The notes under the pieces were generated by a model. The model saw nothing but the letters and a program-made list of their open reading frames with translations. It did no database searches and had not been told where the DNA came from. Of a DNA stretch of 64,000 nucleotides, positions 53,009-60,716 are shown piece after piece (position 1 is the stretch's first letter; every line of letters begins with the position of its first letter). Made by a program: the position numbers and the translations under genes. The stretch covers positions 1-64,000 of the forward strand of contig JAJDDG010000142.1 in assembly GCA_029260435.1 (NCBI GenBank), in the 5' to 3' direction. The stretch is from Phycisphaerales bacterium (lineage in GTDB: Bacteria > Planctomycetota > Phycisphaerae > Phycisphaerales > UBA1924).

Positions 53009-55318
53009 ATGCGTCGTTTACCCCTTGTTGGTGTCGTTGTTGCTGTTGCTGTGCTGGGTCGCTTCGGGTTTGAGGCGGGGGCCCAGAACGGAGCGGTCGA
53101 ACGCGAGCATGTGTACGAGAATATCCGGCTCGTCGTTGTTGAGCCTGCGAGCAAAGAAGAGGCGAGTGTTGTGCAGCGGCTGGGGCAGTTGCTCGCGTGT
53201 CGGGCGGCACCGGGGGCGCAGCCCTATCTGATGAGCGAGAAGTCGGTCGCCGAGTTGGAGCGGGTGGGGATCCGGCATTTCGTGGAGCACGAGAACATGC
53301 GCGAAGTCGTCGAGCAGCGGGCGCGGGAGTACGAGGCGATCCGGGCGCGGCGTGGTGTCGGGTTCTTTGATGTGTACCGCACGCTCGCGGAGATCGAGGC
53401 GCAGTTCGATGCGCTGGTTCTCGCGAAGCCGAATGTGATCTCGAAGGTGAATGTTGGGACGAGCATCCAGGGGCGGACGATCTGGGGGTATCGGATTCTT
53501 GCGCCTGACGCTGTGGCGAATCCGGTGCGGGTTGTGATCAATGGCACGCAGCATGCTCGCGAGTGGCTGAGCCCGATGACGAATACGTTCATCGCGACGG
53601 AATTGGTCAATGACCACGGCGTGAGCCAGGTGGTGACGGACATGCTGCGGCAGGTGGAGATTGTGATTATCCCGGTGGTGAACCCGGACGGGTTTGTGTA
53701 CACGCACACGACCGAGCGGTTCTGGCGGAAGAACCGGCGGAACAACGGGGGCAGCTTCGGTGTGGATCTGAATCGAAACTGGGGGTATGAGTGGGCGGGC
53801 GGGCAGGCAGGCTCATCGAGCAGCAGCCCGTCTAGTGAGGTGTATCGCGGGACAGCGCCGTTCTCCGAGCCCGAGAGTGCGGCGGTGAGCGCGTTTATCG
53901 CTTCGTTTAGCGATGTTCGTGGGCACATTGACTTCCATACATACGGGCAGTGGATATTGGGGCCGTGGGCGTACAACGATACGATTACGCCGCCGAGGGC
54001 GTCGGAGCATCGCACGGCGCAGAACGAGATGGCTGCGGCGATTCAGGCGGCGGAGGGGCTGACTTATGTGGCGGGGCTCGGCACGGACCAGTTGCTGTAC
54101 ACGGCTGACGGGGTCATGCCGGACTGGACGCTGGGTGATCAGGGGGCGCTGTCGTGGACAATCGAGCTACGCCCGACTGGTGGCGGGTTGGGGCCGTTTG
54201 ATCCGCCTGCAAGCAACATCCTTCCTGCTGGGAACGAGGGGCTTGCGGCGCTGCTGAAACTCGCGGAGATCGCACAGCGGGAATTGGATTTCAGGTTCCC
54301 GTCGGGGCGTCCGGTGGCGTATGAGGCGGGTACAGGTGAGACGTTCCCGGTCACGCTTTTCCGGTGGCATGAGTTGCAGGTGGTTCCGGGCTCGGTCCGG
54401 ATTGCCACACGGGATAGCGGCGCGGGCGCGTTTACGGAAACAGCTTTGAGCGGTAGCGGGGACAGTTACACAGCAGCGCTGCCGATCGCACCGTGCGGGA
54501 GCACGGTGGAGTACTACTTCCTCGCGGACCTTGTTGGCGGGGGCACGGTGCTTGAGCCGGCGGACGCACCGGCGAGTGTGTACACGGCGGAAGCGGTGGA
54601 GTTCATCGATGTTGTTGCCAACGATTTTGAGAGTGATCCCTCGTGGACACTTTCGGGATCACCGAGTTCGGGCGCGTGGGTGCGCGCAACGCCGGGCAAT
54701 TTCGGTCAGGCCGATCCGCCATCGGATAGCGATGGCTCGGGGCAGTGCTACGTTACCGGGAACAGTTCGGGCGAGACGCTTACGGGTACTACGGTGCTGA
54801 CCACACCTCCCTACGATCTATCCCAGCCCGGCACGCTCTCGTATGACTACTGGTTGAAGGTCTGGGGCGTTGGTAATGGCAGCACGTCCGGCGGTGATGC
54901 GCTGCGACTGGAATATGCGACGAATGCGGGCGGCACCAACTGGACACTGGTGCGAAATCACAACACGGTTTCGTCTGTGTGGAATACCGAGGTGCTCCAG
55001 ATAGGAACGGGTGGTGATATTCCCTCGTCTGCGACGTTGCGCTTTCGGTTTACGGGCCTGGAAGCCCAGTTCCCTACGCCCTTTGAGGCGGGCATCGATT
55101 CATTCCAGATCACTGCGGGTACCACGTGCGCCCCGGTCGGTTGCGACGGTGACGCCAACAGCGACAACATCGTTGATGTGAACGACATCTCGTTTGTGTT
55201 GTTCCGGCTTGGTGATTCGGGCACGCCCGGCACGGTCGATGGCGACGCGAACGGGGACGGGATCGTTGATGTCAATGACATCAGCTATGTGCTGTTCCGG
55301 CTTGGCCCCTGCGTCTGA
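53009..55318 (+). CDS. Secreted M14 zinc carboxypeptidase with dockerin-like tail
   Basis: From the ATG at 53,009, with GGAGG nine bases upstream, the protein has 769 residues. After a signal peptide (1-25) and a propeptide-like region comes the M14 domain: zinc ligands His182 and Glu185 (QHAREW), His310 (DFHTYG), catalytic Glu386 (WTIELRP), plus NPDGF and DLNRNWGYEW. The back half holds a beta domain about 560-700 and two dockerin-like repeats at the end. It should trim peptides outside the cell. It follows the metalloprotease gene after 104 bases and may work with it. Confidence 0.88.
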   Translation: MRRLPLVGVVVAVAVLGRFGFEAGAQNGAVEREHVYENIRLVVVEPASKEEASVVQRLGQLLACRAAPGAQPYLMSEKSVAELERVGIRHFVEHENMREVVEQRAREYEAIRARRGVGFFDVYRTLAEIEAQFDALVLAKPNVISKVNVGTSIQGRTIWGYRILAPDAVANPVRVVINGTQHAREWLSPMTNTFIATELVNDHGVSQVVTDMLRQVEIVIIPVVNPDGFVYTHTTERFWRKNRRNNGGSFGVDLNRNWGYEWAGGQAGSSSSSPSSEVYRGTAPFSEPESAAVSAFIASFSDVRGHIDFHTYGQWILGPWAYNDTITPPRASEHRTAQNEMAAAIQAAEGLTYVAGLGTDQLLYTADGVMPDWTLGDQGALSWTIELRPTGGGLGPFDPPASNILPAGNEGLAALLKLAEIAQRELDFRFPSGRPVAYEAGTGETFPVTLFRWHELQVVPGSVRIATRDSGAGAFTETALSGSGDSYTAALPIAPCGSTVEYYFLADLVGGGTVLEPADAPASVYTAEAVEFIDVVANDFESDPSWTLSGSPSSGAWVRATPGNFGQADPPSDSDGSGQCYVTGNSSGETLTGTTVLTTPPYDLSQPGTLSYDYWLKVWGVGNGSTSGGDALRLEYATNAGGTNWTLVRNHNTVSSVWNTEVLQIGTGGDIPSSATLRFRFTGLEAQFPTPFEAGIDSFQITAGTTCAPVGCDGDANSDNIVDVNDISFVLFRLGDSGTPGTVDGDANGDGIVDVNDISYVLFRLGPCV
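55144..55312 (+). repeat. Dockerin-like repeat pair, second gene
   Basis: Same two-unit block as at 52,734-52,898, with linker GDSGTPGTVDG and the NDISYVLFRLG end. The close DNA match points to recent copying or gene conversion. Confidence 0.75.
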
Positions 55319-55428
55319 GAAGGGGTGGCGGCTGCGTACCCTCGGCGGAGATCGGCGATGGCGGTGGGGGGCTGCGCGCGCTTGGGCGGTGATCGCGTAG
55401 ACTTGCGGGAGCCTGAAAGGAGGCTCGC

Positions 55429-56082
55429 TTGCAAGGCTGGTGGTTTGCTGATGCGTTGCACAATAATCCGGTGTGGCTGATCTCGGTCTGCTTCTGGGTG
55501 ATCGGTTCGATCTGCCTGCACGAGCTTGCGCACGGGTGGGCGGCGATCCGGGTGGGTGATCGGACGCCGATCGAGACGGGGCACATGACGTGGAATCCCG
55601 TGGTGCATATGGGATACATGGGGCTGATCGTGTTCGCGCTGGTTGGGATTACGTGGGGGGCGATGCCTGTGAATCCGAGTCGGTTCCGGGGTCGGTACGC
55701 GGAGTCATTCGTGGCGCTAGCGGGCCCGGGTGTGAATCTGGTGCTGGGGGTGATCAGCGGGATCGCAGCGGGGATTGTTCTGGGCGCGGTACCGTTCGAG
55801 GGGAACATGCAGGACAATCTGGAGGTATTTTTCACAACCGGAGCGTTGCTGAACTTCGTGCTGCTTCTGCTGAATCTGATCCCGATCCCGCCGCTGGATG
55901 GATCTCGGGTGGTAGCGGATCTGTCGGCGGCGTATCGGAGGTTGATTTCGATGCCTCAGGCGGGGATGGCGGGCTTGCTGCTGCTGGTGGTGCTGGTGAT
56001 GGGGGGCGTGGACGTGCTGTTCGTTGGTGCCGGGTGGTTGGCGGGGGTAGTTGTGGGAGTCGTGAGCGGGATGTTCGGGTAA
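55429..56082 (+). CDS. M50 site-2 protease family membrane protein
   Basis: A 217-residue zinc protease of the membrane. The zinc motif is His31-Glu32-x-x-His35 in HELAHGW, and the second site is NLIPIPPLDGSRV near residue 145-158. Five or six hydrophobic segments match small M50 (SpoIVFB/Rip-like) proteins without PDZ. The start is a TTG with AGGAGG at 55,418-55,423; no better start is near. It could cleave a membrane-bound regulator, but no partner is evident. Confidence 0.85.
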   Translation: MQGWWFADALHNNPVWLISVCFWVIGSICLHELAHGWAAIRVGDRTPIETGHMTWNPVVHMGYMGLIVFALVGITWGAMPVNPSRFRGRYAESFVALAGPGVNLVLGVISGIAAGIVLGAVPFEGNMQDNLEVFFTTGALLNFVLLLLNLIPIPPLDGSRVVADLSAAYRRLISMPQAGMAGLLLLVVLVMGGVDVLFVGAGWLAGVVVGVVSGMFG

Positions 56083-56226
56083 GTGGATCGGGCTCGGTTT
56101 GCATCTGTTGGGGGTCTGAGTACAATCCTGCCCTTCGCCGCGAGGATCCTCGGCTGATGGTTCCTGGCGGTGGTTTTGGTGGACTTTTGCTTTAGTGGAC
56201 TTGTATGTCGCGGGAGTGATATCGGT

Positions 56227-56709
56227 ATGGTCAGGTTGCGTCTGAAACGGATGGGTCGTCGTCATCGCCCGTTTTACCGGTTGAATGCTGTTGATAAGCG
56301 CACCCAGCGCGACGGCAAGGTGCTTGAGCAATTGGGTTGGTACGACCCGATGAGCAAGGACGAGAGCAAGCAGATCCACTTGAATGCGGATCGGATCAAG
56401 TTCTGGCTTGAAAAGGGCGCGCAGCCCTCGGACACCGTTGGTGATCTGCTGGCGCAGCACAACCTGATCGATGCCAGCGCTTGGCAGAGCGCTCGGATGA
56501 AGAAGATCGAGAAGCGGAAGGCGACAGTAGTCGAAGCGAAGATCGTTTCGGACGCTGCGGCGAAGCTTGAGGCGGAAGCCAAGGCCCTTGAGGAAGCGGA
56601 AGCTAAGGCGAAGGCTGAGGCGGATGCGAAAGCCAAAGAAGCGGAAGCCGCGACTGCTGCTGCGGCGGCGGCATCTGAGGGTGGGGAAGAGGAAAGCAAA
56701 GAGGGTTGA
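56227..56709 (+). CDS. rpsP: 30S ribosomal protein S16 with long acidic-basic tail
   Basis: Begins MVRLRLKRMGRRHRPFYRL, the standard S16 start; residues 1-85 are S16. After that the protein runs to 160 residues in an alanine/glutamate/lysine-rich, probably helical tail ending in EEESKEG. S16 is usually 80-90 long. First gene of an rpsP-trmD-rplS operon; rimM, often between rpsP and trmD, is missing. In-frame sequence reaches back to 56,170 without family features. Confidence 0.93.
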   Translation: MVRLRLKRMGRRHRPFYRLNAVDKRTQRDGKVLEQLGWYDPMSKDESKQIHLNADRIKFWLEKGAQPSDTVGDLLAQHNLIDASAWQSARMKKIEKRKATVVEAKIVSDAAAKLEAEAKALEEAEAKAKAEADAKAKEAEAATAAAAAASEGGEEESKEG

Positions 56710-56723
56710 GCGGGGGTGTTGGG

Positions 56724-57431
56724 ATGAGCCGCCCGATGCGGATCGACATCCTGACATTGTTCCCGGAAGTCTTTGAGCCGGTTCTTTCTGCGAGCATCCC
56801 GGGGCGGGCGCGGGAGAGCGGGTTGGTCGAGTGGTTCACGTCGGATATTCGGAGGTTCGCGGACAACAAACACAACAAGGTCGATGATCGCCCGTTTGGT
56901 GGCGGCCCTGGGATGGTGATGATGTGCCAGCCTGTGTGGGAAGCGGTGCTCGCGGCGGAGTCCGAGGACGAACGGGCGGTGCAGCGGATCGTGTTCACGC
57001 CGCAGGGCGAGCGGCTGACGCAGGCGAGGCTCGAAGATCTGGCGACGCGGGAACGACTGCTGCTGATCGCGGGGCACTACGAGGGGATCGACGAGCGTGT
57101 GATCGAGGCGTTGGAGCCGTTGGAGCTGAGTTTGGGGGACTATGTGCTGAGCGGCGGGGAGATCCCGGCGATGGCACTGATCGACGGGGTGGTGCGGCTT
57201 CTGCCAGGCGCTCTCGGACACGATTCGAGCGCGGCGGAGGATAGCTTCGCGGCGGGAGCGGACGGGGAGCGGATTTTGGATTGTCCGCACTACACGCGAC
57301 CCCGCGAATGGCAGGGGCGCGGGGTGCCGGAGATACTGCTGAGCGGCGATCACGGTAAGGTGGCGGCGTGGAGGCGGGAGCAGATGATCGCGAGGACAAG
57401 AGCCCGGCGGGCGGACCTCCTCGACAATTGA
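56724..57431 (+). CDS. trmD: tRNA (guanine-N1-)-methyltransferase
   Basis: TrmD makes m1G37 in tRNAs. The sequence MRIDILTLFPEVFEPVL, DDRPFGGGPGMVM, IAGHYEGIDERV and LSLGDYVLSGGE are the typical motifs of its knotted SAM fold. The ATG at 56,724 gives 235 residues; a TTG 18 bases upstream could add six. It begins 15 bases after rpsP and is followed by rplS after 47 bases. Confidence 0.95.
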   Translation: MSRPMRIDILTLFPEVFEPVLSASIPGRARESGLVEWFTSDIRRFADNKHNKVDDRPFGGGPGMVMMCQPVWEAVLAAESEDERAVQRIVFTPQGERLTQARLEDLATRERLLLIAGHYEGIDERVIEALEPLELSLGDYVLSGGEIPAMALIDGVVRLLPGALGHDSSAAEDSFAAGADGERILDCPHYTRPREWQGRGVPEILLSGDHGKVAAWRREQMIARTRARRADLLDN

Positions 57432-57478
57432 GCAGATGAACGGTCGCGGGAAGCGACGACGAGATAGGAATACGAGCT

Positions 57479-57871
57479 ATGTCAACGCAGCAACTGATCG
57501 AGAGCATCAACAAGTCGGAGTTGAAGACGGACATCCCGCGGATGGACGTCGGCGACACGATCAACGTGCATTGTCGGATCATCGAGGGTGAGAAAGAGCG
57601 CATCCAGGTGTTCCAAGGTGTGCTGATCAGCCGCAGGGGTCGCGGGATTGATGAGACGATCATGGTTCGCCGGATCGTTGCGGATTCGGGTGTGGAGCGG
57701 GTGTTCCCGCTTCACTCGCCTCGGATAGCGAAGTACGAGGTGGTTCGGCGTGCGGACGCGCGGCGGGCGAAGCTGTACTTCCTGCGGGAGCGGGTCGGCA
57801 AGTCCCGGCGTCTGCGGGATCGGCGTCGCGGCATGAAGCATGTCGCGGGGCAGGCGACCGTTCAGAAGTGA
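57479..57871 (+). CDS. rplS: 50S ribosomal protein L19
   Basis: L19 lies at the 30S-50S interface. The 130 residues show the family motifs DVGDTINVHCRIIEGEKERIQ (split by the usual turn), FQGVLISRRGRGI and RVFPLHSPRIAKYEV. A slightly long arginine-rich end follows. The TGA overlaps the GTG of the next frame (GTGA) and a terminator lies 24 bases downstream. Confidence 0.96.
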   Translation: MSTQQLIESINKSELKTDIPRMDVGDTINVHCRIIEGEKERIQVFQGVLISRRGRGIDETIMVRRIVADSGVERVFPLHSPRIAKYEVVRRADARRAKLYFLRERVGKSRRLRDRRRGMKHVAGQATVQK

Positions 57872-58617
57872 CCCCCCGGGAAACAAGATTAAGACAACCG
57901 CGCACGTGGCAACTCCTCGGCGCGGTTTTTTCTTGCGCGGTGCTTGGCGGGTGCGCGTGGGATAGGGCGGGGCATGATTGCGGAGGAGTCGGGCTTGTCG
58001 AGGTGTTTCCGGGTGTGCGCGTCGATCAGTTGATCGGCATTGTTGAGTTTGACGGGACCATCTCGGCGCTGGTGCATTCGGATGAGCCTGCGGAGGCGGA
58101 CGGGTTTTTCATCGAGGCGGTGGTTTGCACGCCTGACACGAAGCCGCACGAGTCGCTGGTGGTGACGGAGGTTGATGCGCGGCATGTGCATGCGGCGCTG
58201 CTGTTGATCGGGCTTGAGCCCGGGGAGCCGGGGAAGTGGGAGGCGGGAGAGGATGGTCGAATTGAACGTGTGCCGCCTCGCGGGGATGGGATGCGGGTGC
58301 AGATTATTGTGGACGGGGTTGCTCACCAGCCGGGGGAATGGATCATCGATCGGCGGACGAGGGAGGCGTGGGGCGCGATGGGTTGGGTGTTTGCGGGATC
58401 GGCGGAGAAGGAACTCGGCGGGCGGACGATCTACCTCGGGGGGAACGAGGGGAACGGGACGGTGGTGGGGTTCACGACATTCGGCACGGAGGTGATCGCG
58501 CTGCGGGATGTGATCAGCCACCGCTCGGAGGTGGACGAGGCGGTGTGGATCGCGGATGTATCGCTCGTGCCAGCGAACGGGTCGGCGGTGGTGGTGCGTA
58601 TGATCGCGGGAGATTAG
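57868..58617 (+). CDS. YdjY-domain lipoprotein
   Basis: A 249-residue protein that starts at a GTG overlapping the rplS stop. Residues 13-29 form a short signal with lipobox LGGC (Cys29 would carry lipid). Residues 60-160 contain CTPDTKPHESLVVTEVDARH and HAALLLIGLEPGEPGKW, the YdjY pattern seen in planctomycetes. Function unknown. The rplS terminator lies inside the stretch that codes for the signal peptide, so only part of the transcripts may include this gene. It ends four bases inside the convergent htrA gene. Confidence 0.68.
   Translation: MTPRETRLRQPRTWQLLGAVFSCAVLGGCAWDRAGHDCGGVGLVEVFPGVRVDQLIGIVEFDGTISALVHSDEPAEADGFFIEAVVCTPDTKPHESLVVTEVDARHVHAALLLIGLEPGEPGKWEAGEDGRIERVPPRGDGMRVQIIVDGVAHQPGEWIIDRRTREAWGAMGWVFAGSAEKELGGRTIYLGGNEGNGTVVGFTTFGTEVIALRDVISHRSEVDEAVWIADVSLVPANGSAVVVRMIAGD
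57896..57931 (+). terminator. Terminator after rplS, inside the next reading frame
   Basis: AACCGCGC and GCGCGGTT form an 8-bp stem around a 16-base loop and are followed by four more T (six in a row). It fits a Rho-independent terminator for the rpsP-trmD-rplS operon, yet it lies within codons 10-22 of the lipoprotein frame. Confidence 0.75.
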
Positions 58618-59795
58618 TTGTTGATCGTGCGGCGGATTTCGTCGAGGGTCATCTGGGATGAGCCATTGATGTAGATGAGTTCCCCTGCGCGGTTGTTGTA
58701 CGCGGCGCCGAGTTGGATCTGTGTTTCGTAGAACTCGCGATCGCGCCAGAAATTGAGTTGGTATTCGGCACCGGGTTTGAGAACTGAAACGACAGAGCGC
58801 AGCACAGAACCAGTTGGTGTCTGGCGATTGTCGATCTCAACGATAATGTCACCCACTTGGAGTCCGGCGCGGTGGGCGGGCTCACCATCGCGGACAAGGG
58901 AAATGATCACCCCACTGCCGATGAAGCCGAACTCTTTTTCGTTATTTTCCCTGTTGGGCATCTCCTGCAGCATGACGCCGATGTAACCGCGCAGGATGGT
59001 TTCTCGATCGATCAGTTGTTCGGCCACCGTCTGTACGGTTTCGATGGGGATGGCGAAGCCGATGCCAGCGGACTGCCCGCTGGTGAAATCATTGCCGGTG
59101 GACGCGTTCGCGATGGCGGTGTTCATGCCGACGACGCGGCCATTGACATCAACGAGGGGGCCGCCCGAGTTGCCGGGGTTCATGGCGGCATCGGTCTGGA
59201 TGAAGTTGGTATATCCGCCCTGTCGGCCGAGCATGCTGGCCGCTGATCGCCCGAGCCCGGAGACGATGCCCTCGCTCATGGAGAAGCTGATCTCGAAGGG
59301 GGAGCCGAAGGCGAAGACTCGGTCGCCCAGCGCGATGGGGTGGTTGGTTTCGAGGGGGAGCGGGAAGACATCGGGGTCTGGATCGACACGGATGACCGCG
59401 ATATCCGTCATGCGGTCTTTACCGACGCGCTGCGCTGTGCGGACCCGTCCGTCCGCGAACTCGACGCGGATCTTTGCGTTTCCGGCGACGACATGGGCGT
59501 TGGTGATGATGTGCCCTTCGTGGTCGTAGAACCACCCGGCGCCGGTTGAGCTGCCGCGACCGGAGCCGACCTTGATGTGCGCGACGCCCGGGAGGGTGGC
59601 TTGAGCGACGGCGCGGACCTCGCTGTTGATCTGGTCGAGGAGGTTGGAGGTATCGAGGAGGTTGGAGGCGAGGGTGACCTGCGCGCTGACGCGGGCGATC
59701 TGGACCTGGCGTACGGCTGCGGGCGCGGCGAACAGCGTGATGACCGCTGCGAGCAGGACGATGATTGCTGGACCGAATGCGATGAATCGCCTCAT
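58614..59795 (-). CDS. HtrA/DegP-type serine protease with PDZ domain
   Basis: A 393-residue envelope protease. The N-terminus is one membrane anchor or signal (FGPAIIVLLAAVITLFAA). The trypsin-like domain has the triad His101 (ITNAHVV), Asp131 (MTDIAVIRVD) and Ser210 (NPGNSGGPL). A PDZ domain covers about 285-370 (YIGVMLQEM, GEPAHRAGLQVGDIIVEID). One PDZ is the DegS-like form. GGAG lies just upstream of the ATG. It degrades or senses damaged proteins outside the cytoplasm. Confidence 0.92.
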   Translation of the reverse strand: MRRFIAFGPAIIVLLAAVITLFAAPAAVRQVQIARVSAQVTLASNLLDTSNLLDQINSEVRAVAQATLPGVAHIKVGSGRGSSTGAGWFYDHEGHIITNAHVVAGNAKIRVEFADGRVRTAQRVGKDRMTDIAVIRVDPDPDVFPLPLETNHPIALGDRVFAFGSPFEISFSMSEGIVSGLGRSAASMLGRQGGYTNFIQTDAAMNPGNSGGPLVDVNGRVVGMNTAIANASTGNDFTSGQSAGIGFAIPIETVQTVAEQLIDRETILRGYIGVMLQEMPNRENNEKEFGFIGSGVIISLVRDGEPAHRAGLQVGDIIVEIDNRQTPTGSVLRSVVSVLKPGAEYQLNFWRDREFYETQIQLGAAYNNRAGELIYINGSSQMTLDEIRRTINN

Positions 59796-59820
59796 GTGGA
59801 GCTCCGTCGGGTAGGTCTGG

Positions 59821-60669
59821 TCAGGTCTTGATCTTGTCTGCCTCGTCGGGCTTCATTGCGAATCTGTGGGCGGTGACATTCCGGTTTGCGACGCTCTGCA
59901 TCCATTGCTCGGCGGCGGACTGGATCTCTTTGCCCAGTGACTTTACCGGAGTGGCGAACCCCGGCTGCCAGAAGGTCATTCCGAGTAAATCCTGAAGAAC
60001 GAGGATTTGTCCGTGGACGGCGTGTCCGGCCCCGATGCCGATAACCGGGATCGAGGTCGCGCTGACGATCCGGGCGGCGACCTCTTCGGGGACGGCTTCG
60101 ACGAGGAGCATGACCGAGCCAGCTTTTTCCATCGCGATGGCGTCTTCGATGATCTGGTGGGCCTCGGAAGCGGTCTTGCCGCGGGAGGCGTAGCCGCCCG
60201 TGAGCGCGGCGGATTGTGGTCTGCACCCGACATGGGCGCAGACGGGGATGCCAGCGCGGGTGAGCTTGGCGACGAGCGGGGCGAAGGAGGCATCCACCTC
60301 CAGCTTGACGATGTCCGCGAGCCCTTCGGTCATGAAGCGTCCGGCGTTGCGGATGGCTTCGGTGTCGTCCGCCTGGTAGCTCATGAATGGCATGTCCGCC
60401 ATGACGACGGTGTTGGGGGCGCCACGCTTCACACCCGCGGTGAGGTGGATCGCGACATCGAGGGGCATGTGGATTGTTGAGTCGAAGCCGAGGACGATCT
60501 CGGCGGCGGTGTCGCCCACGAGGAGGACGGGGATGCCAGCGGACTCGAGCCATCTTGCGGTCGTGGCGTCGTAGCAGGTGAGGCAGGCGAAGGGCTCGGC
60601 GCGGTCTGCCATCTTGCGGAGGGTCCGGATGGTGATGGGCAGTCGATCGGTGGAGGGGGAGGGTGTCAT
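59821..60669 (-). CDS. panB: 3-methyl-2-oxobutanoate hydroxymethyltransferase
   Basis: PanB adds a hydroxymethyl group to 3-methyl-2-oxobutanoate in pantothenate synthesis. The 282 residues contain LTCYDATTARWLESAGIPVLLVGD, split here at its usual metal-binding Asp, GGYASRGKTASEA, and SIPVIGIGAGHAVHGQILVLQDLLG near the end. Normal length. panC is not in the window. It is 25 bases upstream of htrA on the same strand. Confidence 0.94.
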   Translation of the reverse strand: MTPSPSTDRLPITIRTLRKMADRAEPFACLTCYDATTARWLESAGIPVLLVGDTAAEIVLGFDSTIHMPLDVAIHLTAGVKRGAPNTVVMADMPFMSYQADDTEAIRNAGRFMTEGLADIVKLEVDASFAPLVAKLTRAGIPVCAHVGCRPQSAALTGGYASRGKTASEAHQIIEDAIAMEKAGSVMLLVEAVPEEVAARIVSATSIPVIGIGAGHAVHGQILVLQDLLGMTFWQPGFATPVKSLGKEIQSAAEQWMQSVANRNVTAHRFAMKPDEADKIKT

Positions 60670-60716
60670 GCGGGCATTCTAGCCCGGAGATGTGATGGAT
60701 CGGAGAATCGAGCCGA

